DNA of 64,000 nucleotides from Morella rubra (taxonomy: Eukaryota > Streptophyta > Magnoliopsida > Fagales > Myricaceae): assembly GCA_003952965.2 (NCBI GenBank), contig CM025854.1, positions 20,692,111 through 20,756,110 on the forward strand, read 5' to 3'. Numbering within the stretch: the stretch's first letter is position 1; every line of letters starts with the position of its first letter. Positions 50,105 to 62,634 of the stretch are shown one piece after another. Under the pieces are notes generated by a model. It had not been told where the DNA came from. It did no database searches and was given only the letters and a program-made list of their open reading frames with translations. The translations under genes and the position numbers were made by a program.

Positions 50105-51314
50105 TGTTCGAGTGCGAGATTGCAACGAAAATGATCATTGAATCAAAGCAGCCCAAGGGTTCTGCTTCCTTCAAATCCATGCAAATAGTTTTTGAGAGAG
50201 TTTAGATAGAGAAAGGTTTTCTAAAGAGAGAAAGTCTCACGAAGAAATTTCCTTACTTCCTCAAATGAGCTTCTGAGCTATTTATAATGCTAGCTTAGAA
50301 CTCAACTGTACTATGTGTGGATGTTTAGGACTTCAAATCTCGCCGTAGGATCGTCCTGAAAACACTACAATTCATTAAACCCCCTTATATTCTATAATCT
50401 AAATTTATGGGCTTCTACAAATTGTGATCATGTCCATTAACATATCACAATGGACCCCTGATAATGAGATTGTTTTTGTGTAAAATCTCTTTTGCTAATA
50501 ATTATGCTTATTTATCATTCCACCATACTATATTCCACATGAGCTAATATGACCGGAATAATATCACCGATTAAGTCCCTAGCTTATATAATTCTTAATT
50601 CTCAGCCTATACCTGTTTGGACTCCCAAAAAGTTGTAAAAACAATTTTCACAAAAAAATCGTGAAAACGCTTTTCACAAAATCTCGCTGCGCAACGTTTT
50701 TATTTGAGTCCAACAATATATAGACATAATGAATATATTGCCTCATTAAGAGACTGATGAATGCATATTGAGCAATTATAAAAATTCACTTACTATACAT
50801 AAGGCTCAACATTATCTAAATATTTGATCTGCGAAGATCATCACCAAATGACTCAGTCAAAGCACAAGCACATACCAAACAAACCTGCATAACTTCTAAG
50901 TCTAAGACAACATAAGTTAATTGTGCTGAATACCATTCTCTACATCAGTGATCGTTTCCAAAACGTATTCATATTTGATCTGGTTCAGTGCAATGTACTC
51001 TTACATTGCACCTCACTCGTCTGCTTAAGGTCACCACCTCAATGACGGAGTCCATCATTCTATCTTATAGGCACAACGAGTGTAGACCTATTTGTACATT
51101 ATCATGTATCTCGGTCTAAAACAAAGTGAGTCAACGAGATCCGAAAAATCATATTCCCGCCTCCGATTCATAAATCATTAGCTTACTTTTCTATAATTGC
51201 TCAAATAATATCTTATGTATCATGTACCCAAAATAATATACAAGTGATTAATCAACAATAATAATTATCTTATAATTGTCCAAAATGATTGGTTTTAAGT
51301 GCATACATCTAACA
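50105..51314 (-). repeat. Copia 3' LTR
   Basis: 1210 bp, TG..CA ends (TGTTAGATGTATGC.. on the minus strand). A purine-rich tract (AAGTGGGAGA, minus strand) lies just before it, next to the RNase H frame. Homologous throughout to 55314-56542. Confidence 0.85.
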
Positions 51315-51339
51315 ATCTCCCACTTGCACTTAGAACCAA

Positions 51340-51900
51340 TCAGATATATACTTGACACCCATAGACTCTAAATGCTTCTTCAAACACTTTCTGAGTCAAC
51401 GGTTTAGTGAACGGGTCTGCGATGTTCTCAGTTGATGCTATTTTAACCATCATTACATCACCCCGATTCACAATGTCGTGTATAAGATGAAATCTTCTTT
51501 TTATGTGTTTTGTTCTTTGATGAGCCCTAGGTTCCCCCACCTGTGCTATAACACTATTGTTATCACAATAAATGGTGATAGGGGACTCTATCAAAGGGAC
51601 AACTTCAAGCTCTTGTATGAATTTTTGTATCCACACAACTTCCTTTGCAGATTCGCTAGCAGCGACATATTCTGCCTTAGTGGTGGAGTCAGCAGTAGTG
51701 TTTTGCTTGAAACTTCTCCAACTCATTGCTCTTTTACCCAATGTAAACACAAATCTAGATGTAGATCTTCTATCATCAATATTTGATTAAAAATCTAAAT
51801 CTGTGTATCCTTGGACAGTCAACATATCCTCTCCACCACACACTAGACAATAGTGTTTGGTTCTTCTCAAGTATTTGAGAATATGCTTGATGTTGTCCAG
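51340..51900 (-). pseudogene. Copia reverse transcriptase end and RNase H remnant
   Basis: The open frame 51750-51340 gives the copia RNase H signature: AVSW-like AMSWRSFKQNTTADSTTKAEY, then KEVVWIQKFI, IYCDNNSVIAQ, RTKHIKRRFHLIHD and ADPFTKPL. Upstream on the minus strand (51900-51751) the KHILKYLRRTKH and GYTDLDF pieces continue it with a stop. The reading ends abruptly at 51900 where another element begins. Confidence 0.88.
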
Positions 51901-53649
51901 TGCTCAGGGCCTGGGTCAAATTGATAGATGGGAAGCCCAAATTTGAGTCCAGACCGAGAAGGATTAGGGGCTCAAATCACGAAGCCTGTTTAGTGGCCTA
52001 AATGGACTTTAGGCCTGTTAACCCTAAACAAGCCCAGTAAAACCTTGAAACCTTAGGGATAGGCCCAATAGTGTCTACTGAGGCCCAATAAACTCTCACT
52101 CATGGATTTTAATAATGATTTGCAATTACTTAATAATTTACATGATTAATTCATTGTTAAGCAAATTAAAAGAAAATGGTTATTAATTCTTATCGAAGGA
52201 AGGACAACCAAATAATGCATTCTTATGCTATGTCTTTACATTAAAAGTAAAAAGGGCATATGTGCATTTTATGATCGACTTATGTGAATTGTGAATCTGT
52301 TTTGCTTATGATATGTCAATTGCATTTTTAATTCGCTATGTGCATTCCATTGATCGTCTTTTGGTAAACTGTTTATCGAATATGCATATGATAAAGTCAT
52401 GCTGCATCAACATATCATGGGTATGGGGATACTGTTGATCGAAATGACCAAAATGAAACTCATACCCAGAGGTGGTCCTGAGATCGGGTGACGGTACTGT
52501 TCACAGTGGAACAGTGCAAGCCACCACTGAGGGGATAGTGGTTAGTATCCCTAGGTGATAGAACAATTATGCCTAACTGGGTCCTTGCTCGGGGCACAGG
52601 CCAGTCCCAGAGGAGAGGAGAGACACACAACCCGGACTCTGGGGTTAAACAGAGCGAAGAATGAGGCACACCTCTGACAGAAAAAGAAAAGAAAGAAAAA
52701 AGTGAAAGAACCTGGAAATAGATGCATTCATTCAGCATTGGATCGTTCATAATGTATTTATTGGTTTACTATGAACATTACTCTACGATTGATTATTCTA
52801 TCATTCTGTTACTTCTGTTTTATATCGCTATATGTCTCGTTTCCCTTTCCCCTCTTACTGAGTCAGTAGGACTCACCCCTTTTATCTGTTTATTATTTTG
52901 TATGTACTGCGGCGATCATCGGACTTGATAAATGAAGATATTCATGAGCAAGCAGATTTTGGATTTTGACACATGTGTTAGTCGTCAAGATTTGGATATA
53001 TGTCATTAATACATTTGAAGTGTATATGGGGGTGCCCTTCTGGACATCGTCCCTCCCCCACTGGCCCCGCCGGTGGAGGGTAAAGGAGAGACAGAGTTTA
53101 TAGACCTGACCTCCGATACCGAGTTGGAGGATTAGTCAACTTTAGCAGTTGTCACTCTTTTGTTAGTTTTGGACCAGTCAGCTGTTTCACGGACACTTTA
53201 GTACGGAAAGTTTTAGTAGCTTTCACTTTTGTATTATTTCCTTTTACTTTTTTTGTAAAAGAGAAAATCCGTGATCATAGTGGAACTATTTATATTCTCA
53301 AAAATTTCTCTTAGTCCATTCCTCATCCTATGCCATTTTGATTTTATTTTCTTAAATTTTCATTTATTTTCTTAATCTTTTTCAGTTAATTTCTAATGTC
53401 AACTCCTTAAATATGTCATTTTGCCATCGTTAATTTTTTTTTAAGATAGGATTTTTCACTTCTAGAATTATTTGAAATGCCATATTTCTAATTTCAAAAT
53501 AAATTTTCAAGTAAATATTTTTCGCTAAGCTTTTTTCAAAGCCAATTACCAGGATTTTATTAGATTAATTCGTGCCGTAATCCCCGCTGTGTGTGCATAC
53601 CATTACTATAGGTGAGCATAGGGGGTCAGTATTGGCACAGGGCATGACA
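51901..53649. mobile_element. Probable solo LTR of a Ty3/gypsy-type element inside the copia
   Basis: The copia coding sequence breaks at 51900. The following about 1.75 kb begins TGCTCAGGGCC and ends GGGCATGACA (TG..CA). It contains LTR-like features: a CTTACTGAGTCAGTAGGACTC stretch, and a short plus-strand coding tail ending IDLTSDTELED with a stop at 53131-53133. No 5-bp target duplication was found, so ends and orientation are tentative. Confidence 0.5.
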
Positions 53650-53859
53650 CTCCCACTACTCATACACGCTCACTTATCTTCATAAGAAGTATACAGGACA
53701 AATTATAAAATCAATAATTGGCCGTGACTATTTTAGCTTTAATCAATCAAATAAAATTCTCAAATACCAACAATGGAAGGCCATGAACTTAATTTTCTTG
53801 TAAAATAATCTCATTTAACGCTTATATTATATCTGTAATAAGTTTTTTTTTTTGTCAAA

Positions 53860-54330
53860 CAGGTTCAAATTGGTAAAACCGATCTGGTCAACTGGGGCAT
53901 GGACTGGGTCGTACCCAATCCATGACCGACATGGGTTCGGGTTGGATCTGGGTCCAACCTGGTTCTAAAACCCATGGGTCACGGGCTGACCCATAACGGT
54001 CAAGCCCGCACCCGTTTGGGCGGGACCCATGGCCCTTGAGGGTCACGGGCCTGACCTAATAAGGTCAGCCTGTACCCTCTAAGGGTCAATGGGTCACTGG
54101 CTAGCCCCATTGGGCCAGGCCCGTGGCCCATTGTAGCCCTACCCATTAGCCCTTTTTTTTATTAAACAGGCCATGGATTGGGCCTTGGGTCGAGTAGGGC
54201 AACTATTGCTCTACCTGTAGCCCAAATAGGTCGACCTAGGTGCCAGCCAACCAATGGCCAGCCACCCCACTGCCTAAGGTGGCCGTGGGAGGCGGCAGGG
54301 AGGCTTTTGCCTTAACCAGTGTACCCCCAA
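53860..54330. repeat. GGGTC/GGCCC-rich block
   Basis: Many short repeats of GGGTC, GACCC, CCCATGG and GGCCC in both orientations, much more GC-rich than the surroundings. Such clusters occur in subterminal regions of plant DNA transposons, but no ends are visible. Confidence 0.5.
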
Positions 54331-54600
54331 AGTGGTACACTATGGTAGCAGCCACCGTTGGCAACTAGGCCACACGGCGCCACTGCTGGGTTTGCCTGGG
54401 ACCACCAAGCGTGGTCCCCGGCCAGCTGAGCCACCGCCAAAGCTGGTGGCGACCAGATTGGAGAGCAAGAAATTGCTCTCCCTCTCTCCATTCAATTTCA
54501 CGAACTTGAAGAACATGAAAATAATCTAAAACAAGCCCGATTCATGTTGTTTCTAAACCAAATCACATGCAAGAACAACAAAATCAAACCAACAAACTTA

Positions 54601-54854
54601 GGCTATGTTTGGCTAATTCTCAAAAAAATTTTAAAAATTTTCCACAATCATTTTTTCATAATTACAAATACTTTTTTACAAACTCCCAGTAACTTTTCAC
54701 AAATTCGACAACTTTTAACTAACTTTTTATAAACTCCAATAACTTTTAACTAACTTTTCATCAATCCCAAGAGAATCTACTACTAACAACAAAAAAATAT
54801 CTAATGCAATTACACAAAAAATGTTTTCAAAACCAAACCAAACCAAACATAGCC
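54601..54854. mobile_element. Tourist/Harbinger-type MITE
   Basis: 254 bp with inverted ends GGCTATGTTTGG / CCAAACATAGCC and a perfect TTA duplication (54598-54600 and 54855-54857). Non-coding, AT-rich. Inserted in the copia internal region. Confidence 0.85.
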
Positions 54855-55299
54855 TTAGATTTCAACTTCTTTCAAAGAAATCTAAACATGCCGATTGTTC
54901 ATAGACTAAAGTGGAGCAAAAAGAAACTTTTCTCCTCTCCCCTATGTTTCACACAGTTTCCTCTTTCAACAAAGAGATCCATAAAGAAGCATAAGGGCAA
55001 TCGGCAAAAACAAAAGGCTTGGTGCAAGGGAAACACGCCTCCACGCACAAAAACAAATTAAGAGCAAAGCCATTTTGTTCCCCTTTTTCACAAAGAGAAA
55101 TGCACGGGCATAAGAGAAAATTTTTCTTTGCCTTCAATTCTCCTCTTTTTCACATGCAAATCTAAAAACAAGTTATATATGGTACAAAAACTCTTTCCAA
55201 CCAACAGATTCGCAATAAAACTCAACAGATCGTAAAGAACACGTGCGTGAGTTAGAGAGAGAAACACTAATCTTGAGCTGTGAGATTTCACAGATCTAA

Positions 55300-55311
55300 G
55301 CTCCGATACCA
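55300..55311 (-). other. Copia primer-binding site (tRNA-iMet type)
   Basis: Minus strand TGGTATCGGAGC directly after the 5' LTR end; one mismatch to the common TGGTATCAGAGC. Confidence 0.75.
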
Positions 55312-55313
55312 CT

Positions 55314-56542
55314 TGTTAGAGCACAAGATTGCAACGAAAATAATCGTTGAATCATAACAGCCCAAACGTTCTGCCTCCTTCAGATCCACGCACATAGTTT
55401 TTTAGAGAGTTTAGAGAGAGAAAGGTTTTCTAGAGAGAAAGTCTCACAAAGAAATTCTCGTACTTCTTAAATAGCTTTTGAGCAATTTATAATGGCTGGC
55501 TCAGAAGTCAACTGTTCTTGTGTGTGAGATTTATAGAGACTTCAAATCTCGGCCGTATATCGTCATGAAAAACTCTTTTTCATTAAACTCCTTATATTTC
55601 TGTAATCAAATTTATGGGCCTCTACAAATTATGATCATGTCTATTAACATATCACAATTGACCCCTGAGATAATGAGATTGTTTTTGTGAAATCTCTTTT
55701 TGCTAACAATTATATGCTTATTTATTCTTCCACCATGCTATATTCCACATGAGATAATAGGACTGAAAAATATCACCGATTAAGTCCCTAGCTCATATAG
55801 TTCTTAATTCTTGTCTGTACCCAGTTGGACTCCCAAAAAGTTATAAAAACAATTTTCACAAAAAAAATCGTGAAAAAACTTTTCACAAAATCTTCTACGC
55901 AGCGTTTTTATTTGAGTCCAACAATATACAGACATAATGAATATACTGCCTCATATAAGAGACTAGTGGATTCCATATTGAGTAATTATATAAATTTTAC
56001 TTACTATGCACAAGGCCCAACATTTATTTGAAATATTTGATCTGCGAAGATCATCACCAAATGATCAGTCAAAGCACAAGCACACAACTAAGCAAATCTG
56101 CATAACTCTCTCAGGTCTAAGGACAACATAAGCTAATTGTGTTGAATATCATTCTATACATTAGTGATTGTTTCCAGAAGGTATTCATATTTGATTCGGT
56201 TCAGTGCATGTACTCTTACATTCCATCCACTTGTCTGCTTAAGGTCACCACCCCAATGGCGAAGTCCATCATTCTATCTTATGGAGACATAACGAGTGTA
56301 GACCTATTTGTTTATTATCATGTATCTCAGTCTAGAACAAAATGAGTCAACAAGGATCCGAAAAGTCATACTCTCCACCTCCAATTCATCAATCATTGCC
56401 CCTATTTTTCTACAATATTACTCAACAATATAACATCTTATGTCATTATAAGTACCCAAAATAATATATAAGTGATTAATCAGCAATAAGAATTATCTCA
56501 TAATTATCCAAAATGATTGATTTTGAGAGCATACATCGAACA
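55314..56542 (-). repeat. Copia 5' LTR
   Basis: 1229 bp, TG..CA ends (minus-strand start TGTTCGATGTATGC, end GTGCTCTAACA), followed by the primer-binding site. Diverged from the 3' LTR by many substitutions and indels, so the insertion is old. Confidence 0.85.
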
Positions 56543-56571
56543 CACGTTACCCAATTGGTTTTTAAAATTTA

Positions 56572-57096
56572 GGGAAAATTACACCAACTTCACTGGGTTT
56601 TAGCCCTATATCAAAAGCCTCACTGGTTTTTAAAAAAATCTCAAAGCCCTTTGGATTTTTTATTTTGGTAAGAAAACTAACTCAAGCCAATGCTATTATT
56701 GGATATAATGGAGCGTAATCCACTTAAGTTAAATGTCAGGGCTAAAACCAATCGCTGTCTACCACGTGTTTAAAATTCCTTGCCTGCTCCATTGGGTTTC
56801 CCATCTGCCACGACGCACGCCACGTCGGAGTTAGTTTTTGTATCGCATGGCATACGACATGGCAGACAAGAGACCGAATAGAGCAAACAAGAAATTTTAA
56901 ACACGTGACAGCCAGCATTGGTTTTACCTTGGCATTTAACTTAAGTGGACTAGGCTCTATTATCCTTAGTAATGGAATTGGCTTAAGTTAGTTTTCATAT
57001 CAAAATGAAAAACCCAGTGGGCTTTGAGATTTTTTTTAAAACCCAATAAGCTTTTGATATTGAGCTAAAACGTAGTGTGCTCTATGTAATTTTCCC
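56572..57096. mobile_element. Mutator-like MITE, family C
   Basis: 525 bp with inverted repeats over 200 bp starting GGGAAAATTACA, sharing ATATCAAAAGC, TTTGGTAAGAAAACTAACT-like and CACGTGTTTAAAATT stretches. TTTAAAATT occurs at both flanks (56561-56569 and 57097-57105), with a 2-bp offset on the left. Structurally similar to family B at 21893 but not the same sequence. Confidence 0.8.
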
Positions 57097-57664
57097 TTTA
57101 AAATTCAATAGAGACAACACAAACAATTACATTCTCTTCACTTTATGCATGCAATCCACTTAAGATTACACCCAAAATCCATAAGCAATTAACATTCATC
57201 AAAATCATTGAAAGCCCTAAACTAACATACAAGCGTCGAAACCCTAAAATAGTAGCGAAGAACATGCATTAATCAAGATCTGATGGCCATGCCTGTACCA
57301 GATTCGAGATCTCTTGACAAGCTTGCAACTGGAATCAACTGGTAACTATGGAATACAACAGAGGCCACTGGTATTGTCTAAGAGAAGCAATTTCGAACAC
57401 TTCAGATATGTTTGTCGGAAAAAATGTTCAATGTCTAGATGCGCATTAAACAAAAGGAAAAACAGGAAATAGGAAATTTAAGTTGTCACGTGGACAACAT
57501 GTTCTTGGTTTGCTGTGAGAAGTAACAACAAATTGAGGTCCATGGTGGAATTAACGTAAACTTAAACTTTGGGATACTAATCTAACAAAATCAATAAAAG
57601 TGGGTGCAACTTAAAAATAACCCCAAAGTTCAGGGGTGCAAAGTCAATTTTTCCTAAGAAAATA

Positions 57665-58785
57665 CCAAGATATTCAAAGATCAATAGCTAGCAATCGGCT
57701 TATGCATGCAATCTTCAAGACTAGATTTCCACTAAAACCCCAAAATTTGGTTAAAACCAAGGCATGCAAGCAAGTTACCAACAAAATAACATATCATTCA
57801 AGGTTAAGGTCCATACATGTCGTTTAAACCAAAGGAACCCAACATTGAAACAAAATGACAACCCTTACCTTGGAAAAATTCCTTGCTTGCACTCCATTGC
57901 GATAAAAGAAATTAAGAAAATTAACTAACTACTCTAATCATAAAGGGACAATGAATCTAAGGAGATAAATGCTTGAAACTTACCAAAACAAAGCCTTAAG
58001 CCTTAAAGCCTTCACTCCCTTTCTTTTCTCCTTCTAGCTAATCACTTTTTTTTCTCTCTCTCTCAATGATCTATTGATGGCTGGGAAAAATAAATCTCTA
58101 CTGGTCTCTCACTTAAATAGGCTTAATGGGCCATAGTTAATTCTAGGGTTAACTCTACAACGATCATTTAAACTGTAGCTGTCTACTAGAACCTAATCTT
58201 GTAAACTATAGCTATCTATGAGAAGCTAACGACGGGACTTGGTAATTTGGGTTCGCAAGGGCAATTTTTGCCAAGTGTCAACCCTCACCATTAATCCTTA
58301 ATCATGACCTGCTCTCTTTTTTTTAAAAAAGATCGATCATCTCAAACCTTATGCTTTAAAACCTTGGGCTTCATTTTTAAACCTTATTTCTAGGCCCCAA
58401 ATGATTCCAGCCTAAAACCCACAATGATTGACTCACAAAACCTAAAATAACCAATATCTAGCCCTTTAACTAACCTCAAGGGCCCAATCACCCATTTTCC
58501 AAAATTCTTTCTTTTAGCACTATAATCAAATAAGGTCATTTAACAAACTAATCAACATAACAATATAATTGTTATGAAATTAATAACAAACAAAATAAAA
58601 CAATATTAGTAGAATCTATTCTAGAGGAGGGATATTTATATGGAATCATATTTAGGATATCTAAATTGTAAGAATAATGCAACCAAAGAGTAATAGTGAA
58701 AAACTCGTAACAAATAATTTGATTACGCCCTGTAATTTCATAATTTATTAGGAAATTTTCAGTTTTAGGGTAATAAATAGGAGAG
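57665..58785. other. Unassigned intergenic DNA
   Basis: AT-rich, no gene or clear element ends recognised. Confidence 0.4.
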
Positions 58786-58789
58786 GTGT

Positions 58790-59713
58790 TACAGGGCGTC
58801 TACTTGCCTTTTTAGACCAGTTTGCCCGCAGTTGAAACAAGCACTAAAATTATTGGTATGACTGGATTGATTTCCAATACGATAAGGATTGACTTTGCAG
58901 GAGTTTTGGGATTTCCACATGGATTAGAACCAGCACCTCAACTACGTGAAGAATCACTTTTTTAATAAAATCTTCTAACCTCCATGAATTTCTTGGCACC
59001 GCTTAGAGCAAGTTTAGCCTCCACCTTCAAGGCTGATATACATTATTGAGCCTCCATATTCGATGCATCTCAACTTCATCATGAATTGCTCTTCGATTTC
59101 TTGAACATCATTGTGAGCCATGAGTTTGTTAAACTCGTCAGTGTAGTCAATTACACTTTTTGAATCTTGACGAAGATTGTTGAATTGAGAAAAAGCCATC
59201 TGAGCAAAATCCACTGGAAGGAACTTCTCGTTGAGTCTAGTCTTCATTTTCTCCCAAGAAGAAATCCTAGGCTTCCTTTTTCGAAGTTTCATCTCTTGAG
59301 TTTTGTACCACTATGCCGAAGCATAAACACGAAGCCTTGTAGCCACAAGCTTCACACGTTGATTTTCTAGCGTCTTCTTGTAGTCAAAGAATTTATCTAT
59401 GGCTAAGCGACTCAAGAAAATCTTCGAGTTGAAGGCGACAATGGAACTCCAGTAAGCTGATCCGCAAAGTTTCAAAATCACTATTTAACATCCTTGGCAA
59501 CGACTCATGTTGGTTGCCAAAAGGATTCACATCGGACTCGTCACTAGAAGACCCATGACTTGAAACACCACGCTCATGACGAGCCTTTTAGAGTTCAAGA
59601 TGCAAAGTAAATTGTTCAACTTGTTTTCGAAGTGCTTGAAGTTCTTCATCTCTTTCACCTTTCTCATCACCCATCCGATTACCTCGTCTTCCTCTACCTC
59701 CTCGTGCCGCCAT
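58790..59713 (-). pseudogene. Ty3/gypsy gag remnant
   Basis: Minus strand. The start MAARGGRGRRGNR is at 59713; the retrotransposon gag core is open at 59292-59014 (WEKMKTRLNEKFLP, FNNLRQDSKSVIDYTDEFN, EEQFMMKLR). A degenerate zinc knuckle CFNCGQTG is near 58850-58830. Stops lie between these parts. No pol follows. Confidence 0.85.
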
Positions 59714-59766
59714 GAGAAAGTGATTGAAGAAAACCCAAGAGTGTAATTACAAGCTCTGATACTAAA

Positions 59767-60091
59767 TGATGAGGGAAGGAAAAAGATAGACAAAGAGAGA
59801 ATTTAAGAACACAAACTCACAACAAGAAAAGGAGGATAAAAGAAAGCAAAACTCAACCAAATTATAATTTCAAAGAGTGAATGTATTTTTAGGATTGCAT
59901 CCTTCAACATTACCCACCACATATTTATACTGCTTCTAACATTAATTGTGCTACATACTTCAAAGAGCCACATTAATTACCTCACATCTTTCCAAGAGTC
60001 ATTCTACAACTTTCCAAGAGTCAAGGCATAACTTACTAGTCAAAACTCAACTTTCTATGCATTCGTTGGCACATTTATTGGCACTACATCA
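59767..60091 (-). repeat. Gypsy LTR adjoining the gag remnant
   Basis: About 325 bp, minus-strand ends TGATGTAGTGCC and CTCATCA, followed by a TAGTATCAGAGC primer-binding-site-like sequence (59754-59765) and then gag. No partner LTR found in the window. Confidence 0.65.
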
Positions 60092-61012
60092 GGTGTCAAG
60101 ATTGGGATATTGTTTGCAAAACCAAAATTTTGGAATCCATAAAATAAACTTTCTCCCCTATCAAATCATCTATTTCCATAACAATAAATATAAAAAATTT
60201 CACTCAAACCATTTCTCTCTTCACTTTTTCACCAACTCTCATAACCCTAAGGAATTACAAGATGAAAACTCTCTCTGAGTAAATTTTACAATGATATCTC
60301 TAGCTCTTTAGCTCACACAAATAACAAGGCTTGAATATGAAGGTTTTGTGTGTAAGATTTTAATAATGCGGGCAAATTTGATTTCTAGGCTTTGTAGAAG
60401 TTTTAGAATGATAATAGAAGGTTTCTCCAACATTAAAATATCTAGAAAAATGTTCTTTTTAAATATCCCTTTCAAAATAGCCGTTATTTGAATTTTCAAA
60501 AATCTTCTGGTTACTACTGGTCGATTGAGAAACATATCAACGGATCCAATATATGTAGAAGTTGAAACTATAAAGGATTTTTGAATTTTAAATTTTAAAA
60601 ATATTTCAAACGTTATTCTACCGTTTGCAACCGATAGTGAATTTGGTAAAAACAGAACATTGAAATTTTAGGGTTTAAAATGGTTGGATCCGATAAGTTC
60701 AACGGGATGCAATATTTTCACTTACCGGTTGCAACTAGTAGTGAATTCGATAAAAATTGAAAACAAAAATATTTTCGGGAAAGCTACACTTTTTACTCAT
60801 AAACTACCATATCTTTTGCATTTTGCCCCGTAAACTGCTACTTTTGAGACATTTCAGTCACAAACTATCCACCCTAACAAATTGCACCTTTCGTCTATAA
60901 TTTCCCTCAATTTGGACAGAAAATTGACCGACGTGCATCTCACATGACTTTTTTAATATGAACTGCCGATTTTACCCTTTAATTGATTTATAAATTTATT
61001 TTATTGCCCCTA
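60092..61012. other. MITE and MULE-terminus debris
   Basis: 60120-60250 resembles the Tourist-like MITE interior (AATCATCTATTTCC, TCTTCACTTTTTCACCAA). From about 60778 a Mutator-like terminal sequence begins (GGGAAAGCTACACTTTTTAC, CATAAACTACC, ACAAACTATCCACC) and is cut by the CACTA end at 61013. No gene. Confidence 0.5.
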
Positions 61013-61345
61013 CACTACAGAAAAAAAAGGTCTATAGCGACGGTCAGAAACTATTGCTATAGGCCAAAAAAATGCTGCTCTAGGTTTTAGCAGCTCGACC
61101 GCCGCTATATGTCCGTCAGGATAGGTTTTAGCGGCGATTTTTACAATTGCTGGTGAAAATCTTGACCACGGCCGCCGCTAAAAATCCGAAGCGCTTTTTT
61201 GAATTTTTAGCAGCGTTTCCATAAAAAGCTGCTATAGGTCTTTAGCAGCGTTTTAGAAAATGCTGCTATAGACCCAACATTTTTTAAAAAAAAATTTAGC
61301 AGCGTTTTACAAAACGCCGCTATAGACCTAGCACTCTTTCTTTTT
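61013..61345 (+). mobile_element. CACTA-type transposon end with subterminal repeats
   Basis: Begins CACTACAGAAAAAAAAGG, a canonical-like terminus, and continues with repeated inverted subterminal motifs: TTTTAGCAGCGTTTT, AAAATGCTGCTATAGACC, TAGCGGCGATTTTT and AACGCCGCTATAGACC. The element should extend to the right, which puts the coatomer inverted duplication inside it. The opposite end is not in the window. Confidence 0.8.
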
Positions 61346-61346
61346 C

Positions 61347-61368
61347 TTTCTTTCTTTCTTTCTTTTTT
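61347..61368. repeat. (TTTC)n microsatellite
   Basis: Short CTTT repeat just inside the CACTA subterminal region. Confidence 0.8.
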
Positions 61369-61431
61369 AAGAAAAGGGTTGCAACAACTATATTTATAAA
61401 AATACCTGCATTTTTAATTTGTAATACAAAT

Positions 61432-62634
61432 TTATTTTAATAACTATAATTCATTGATGTAAAACCTAAGGACAAGGATAATAAAGCAAATATAATTCAT
61501 CATTGATTAAATAACCAAATCTTACAACACAAGAGTCTATATAAGTTTATAACATAAAATAAAAATAACTTTAATCCTAGCATTAGCAAAAGCAGCTTCA
61601 GTACACCATCAGCACCAACATCATCTTCACCAAGTAGTAACAATGGAAATAACGCAATCAATGCGCTACAAAGCCACACCATCAGGTGAAAGAACCACCA
61701 GTCCCTGTGATCACTTATAGGCAGCTTCCTCTAGAAAACCTAGTATTGAAATGGAAAAAAAAATAATAATAATTAAGAGGAAACACCTTTGGAAATAATA
61801 CATGATAAACTTAGTAAAAGGAGATGTCATAAATAGGCACATCATTCCAAATGAACACCGAAAGCTTAATGAAAAGATATCATTGCTAAACCAATCATTG
61901 CATTTATTTCCAAAGTGCTTGTGAATTACATTAAAATATTTTCCATGTACGTGCCACAATGCACTCCAAAATAGATTCATTACCCATTAAGTAATCCAGC
62001 GAGTGACAATTTGAAGACCCACACTGTGACTGATCTCTAGCATCCACTACAACAGCCTCCTCCTGGCTTCCTTCTTCTCCATTATGTTACTCTGCATTCT
62101 GTTCTTCGTTGTACTGTAACCAGTAACAAAAATGTGAGTACACTAGAACAAGTTTCAAAGAAAATTCAAAGAACCAGCAACAAGAGAATTCCATTGGTTC
62201 AGAGGATCAAGAAAAATCCTAGAAATAAATTGATACAGATATGACTAGAACATGAAACACCAAATCATGTGTAAACAGCTACCCATAAAAGATAATGGTC
62301 TTGTTTGTTAAAACAAATCAAAGACATTGTGCATAAGTATTATGGAATCTATCTGTAGGCTATACCTTGTGATGTGCATCTCCATTTTCAAGGGGTTCTT
62401 CATCATCCACTTGCATGGTTCTGAAAGCCTCCACGAGTGTGTGATGTGATCTATTAGCATGGTTTGCGTATTCCTGTGCAGGAGCGTAAGCACCCCTAGA
62501 AAGCAATAAAAAATGCAGTTAAATAAATATTTAACTATTTAGTTAACCCGTAAGGATAAAAGCTTGATAAGAATCTCAAGGAAAACATCATCCAGCAAAA
62601 TGCTAGTAAAAATGTTAAAATTAACAAATACCTC
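61432..62634 (-). repeat. Left arm of second inverted duplication
   Basis: Reverse complement of 62801-64000 (positions sum to about 125,432). The limit 61432 is set by the window end; the arm may extend into the CACTA end. Confidence 0.95.
62087..62495 (-). pseudogene. Coatomer beta-prime 3' fragment, left-arm copy
   Basis: Mirror copy of the last two exons of the coatomer fragment (62366-62495 and 62087-62113, minus strand), with the same splice sites and the same stop. The preceding exon exists only in the loop, so this copy has no upstream exon and cannot be a gene by itself. Confidence 0.85.

Larger units (their letters stand above)
50105..56542 (-). mobile_element. Degenerate Ty1/copia element nested in the MULE
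   Basis: 5' LTR 55314-56542, primer-binding site 55300-55311, internal region, RNase H remnant 51340-51900, 3' LTR 50105-51314. The internal region lacks recognisable gag, protease, integrase and most of the reverse transcriptase, and is interrupted by an LTR-like insertion (51901-53649) and a Tourist MITE. Flanks CACAG and CACGT share only three bases, so no clean target duplication remains. Confidence 0.8.
44848..57655. mobile_element. 12.8-kb Mutator-like element (MULE) with nested insertions
   Basis: Flanked by a perfect 9-bp direct repeat AAGAAAATA (44839-44847 and 57656-57664). The ends are long inverted repeats of about 240 bp: left 44848-45090, right about 57413-57655. Both carry ACTTTGCAC, CTGAACTTTGGG, AGTATCNCAAAGTTTAAGTTTA, TTGTTGTTACTTCTCAC and TTTAATGCGCAT in opposite orientation. 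Inside are a minus-strand transposase remnant and a plus-strand GRF zinc-finger remnant, converging. Removing the nested copia (50105-56542) and MITE (56572-57096) leaves about 5.8 kb, a normal size for an autonomous MULE. Confidence 0.92.

Noticed and set aside
61711-61980. 89-codon frame repeated at 63452-63721
   Set aside because: Hydrophobic but in the 3' flank of the coatomer fragment. It appears twice only because of the inverted duplication.
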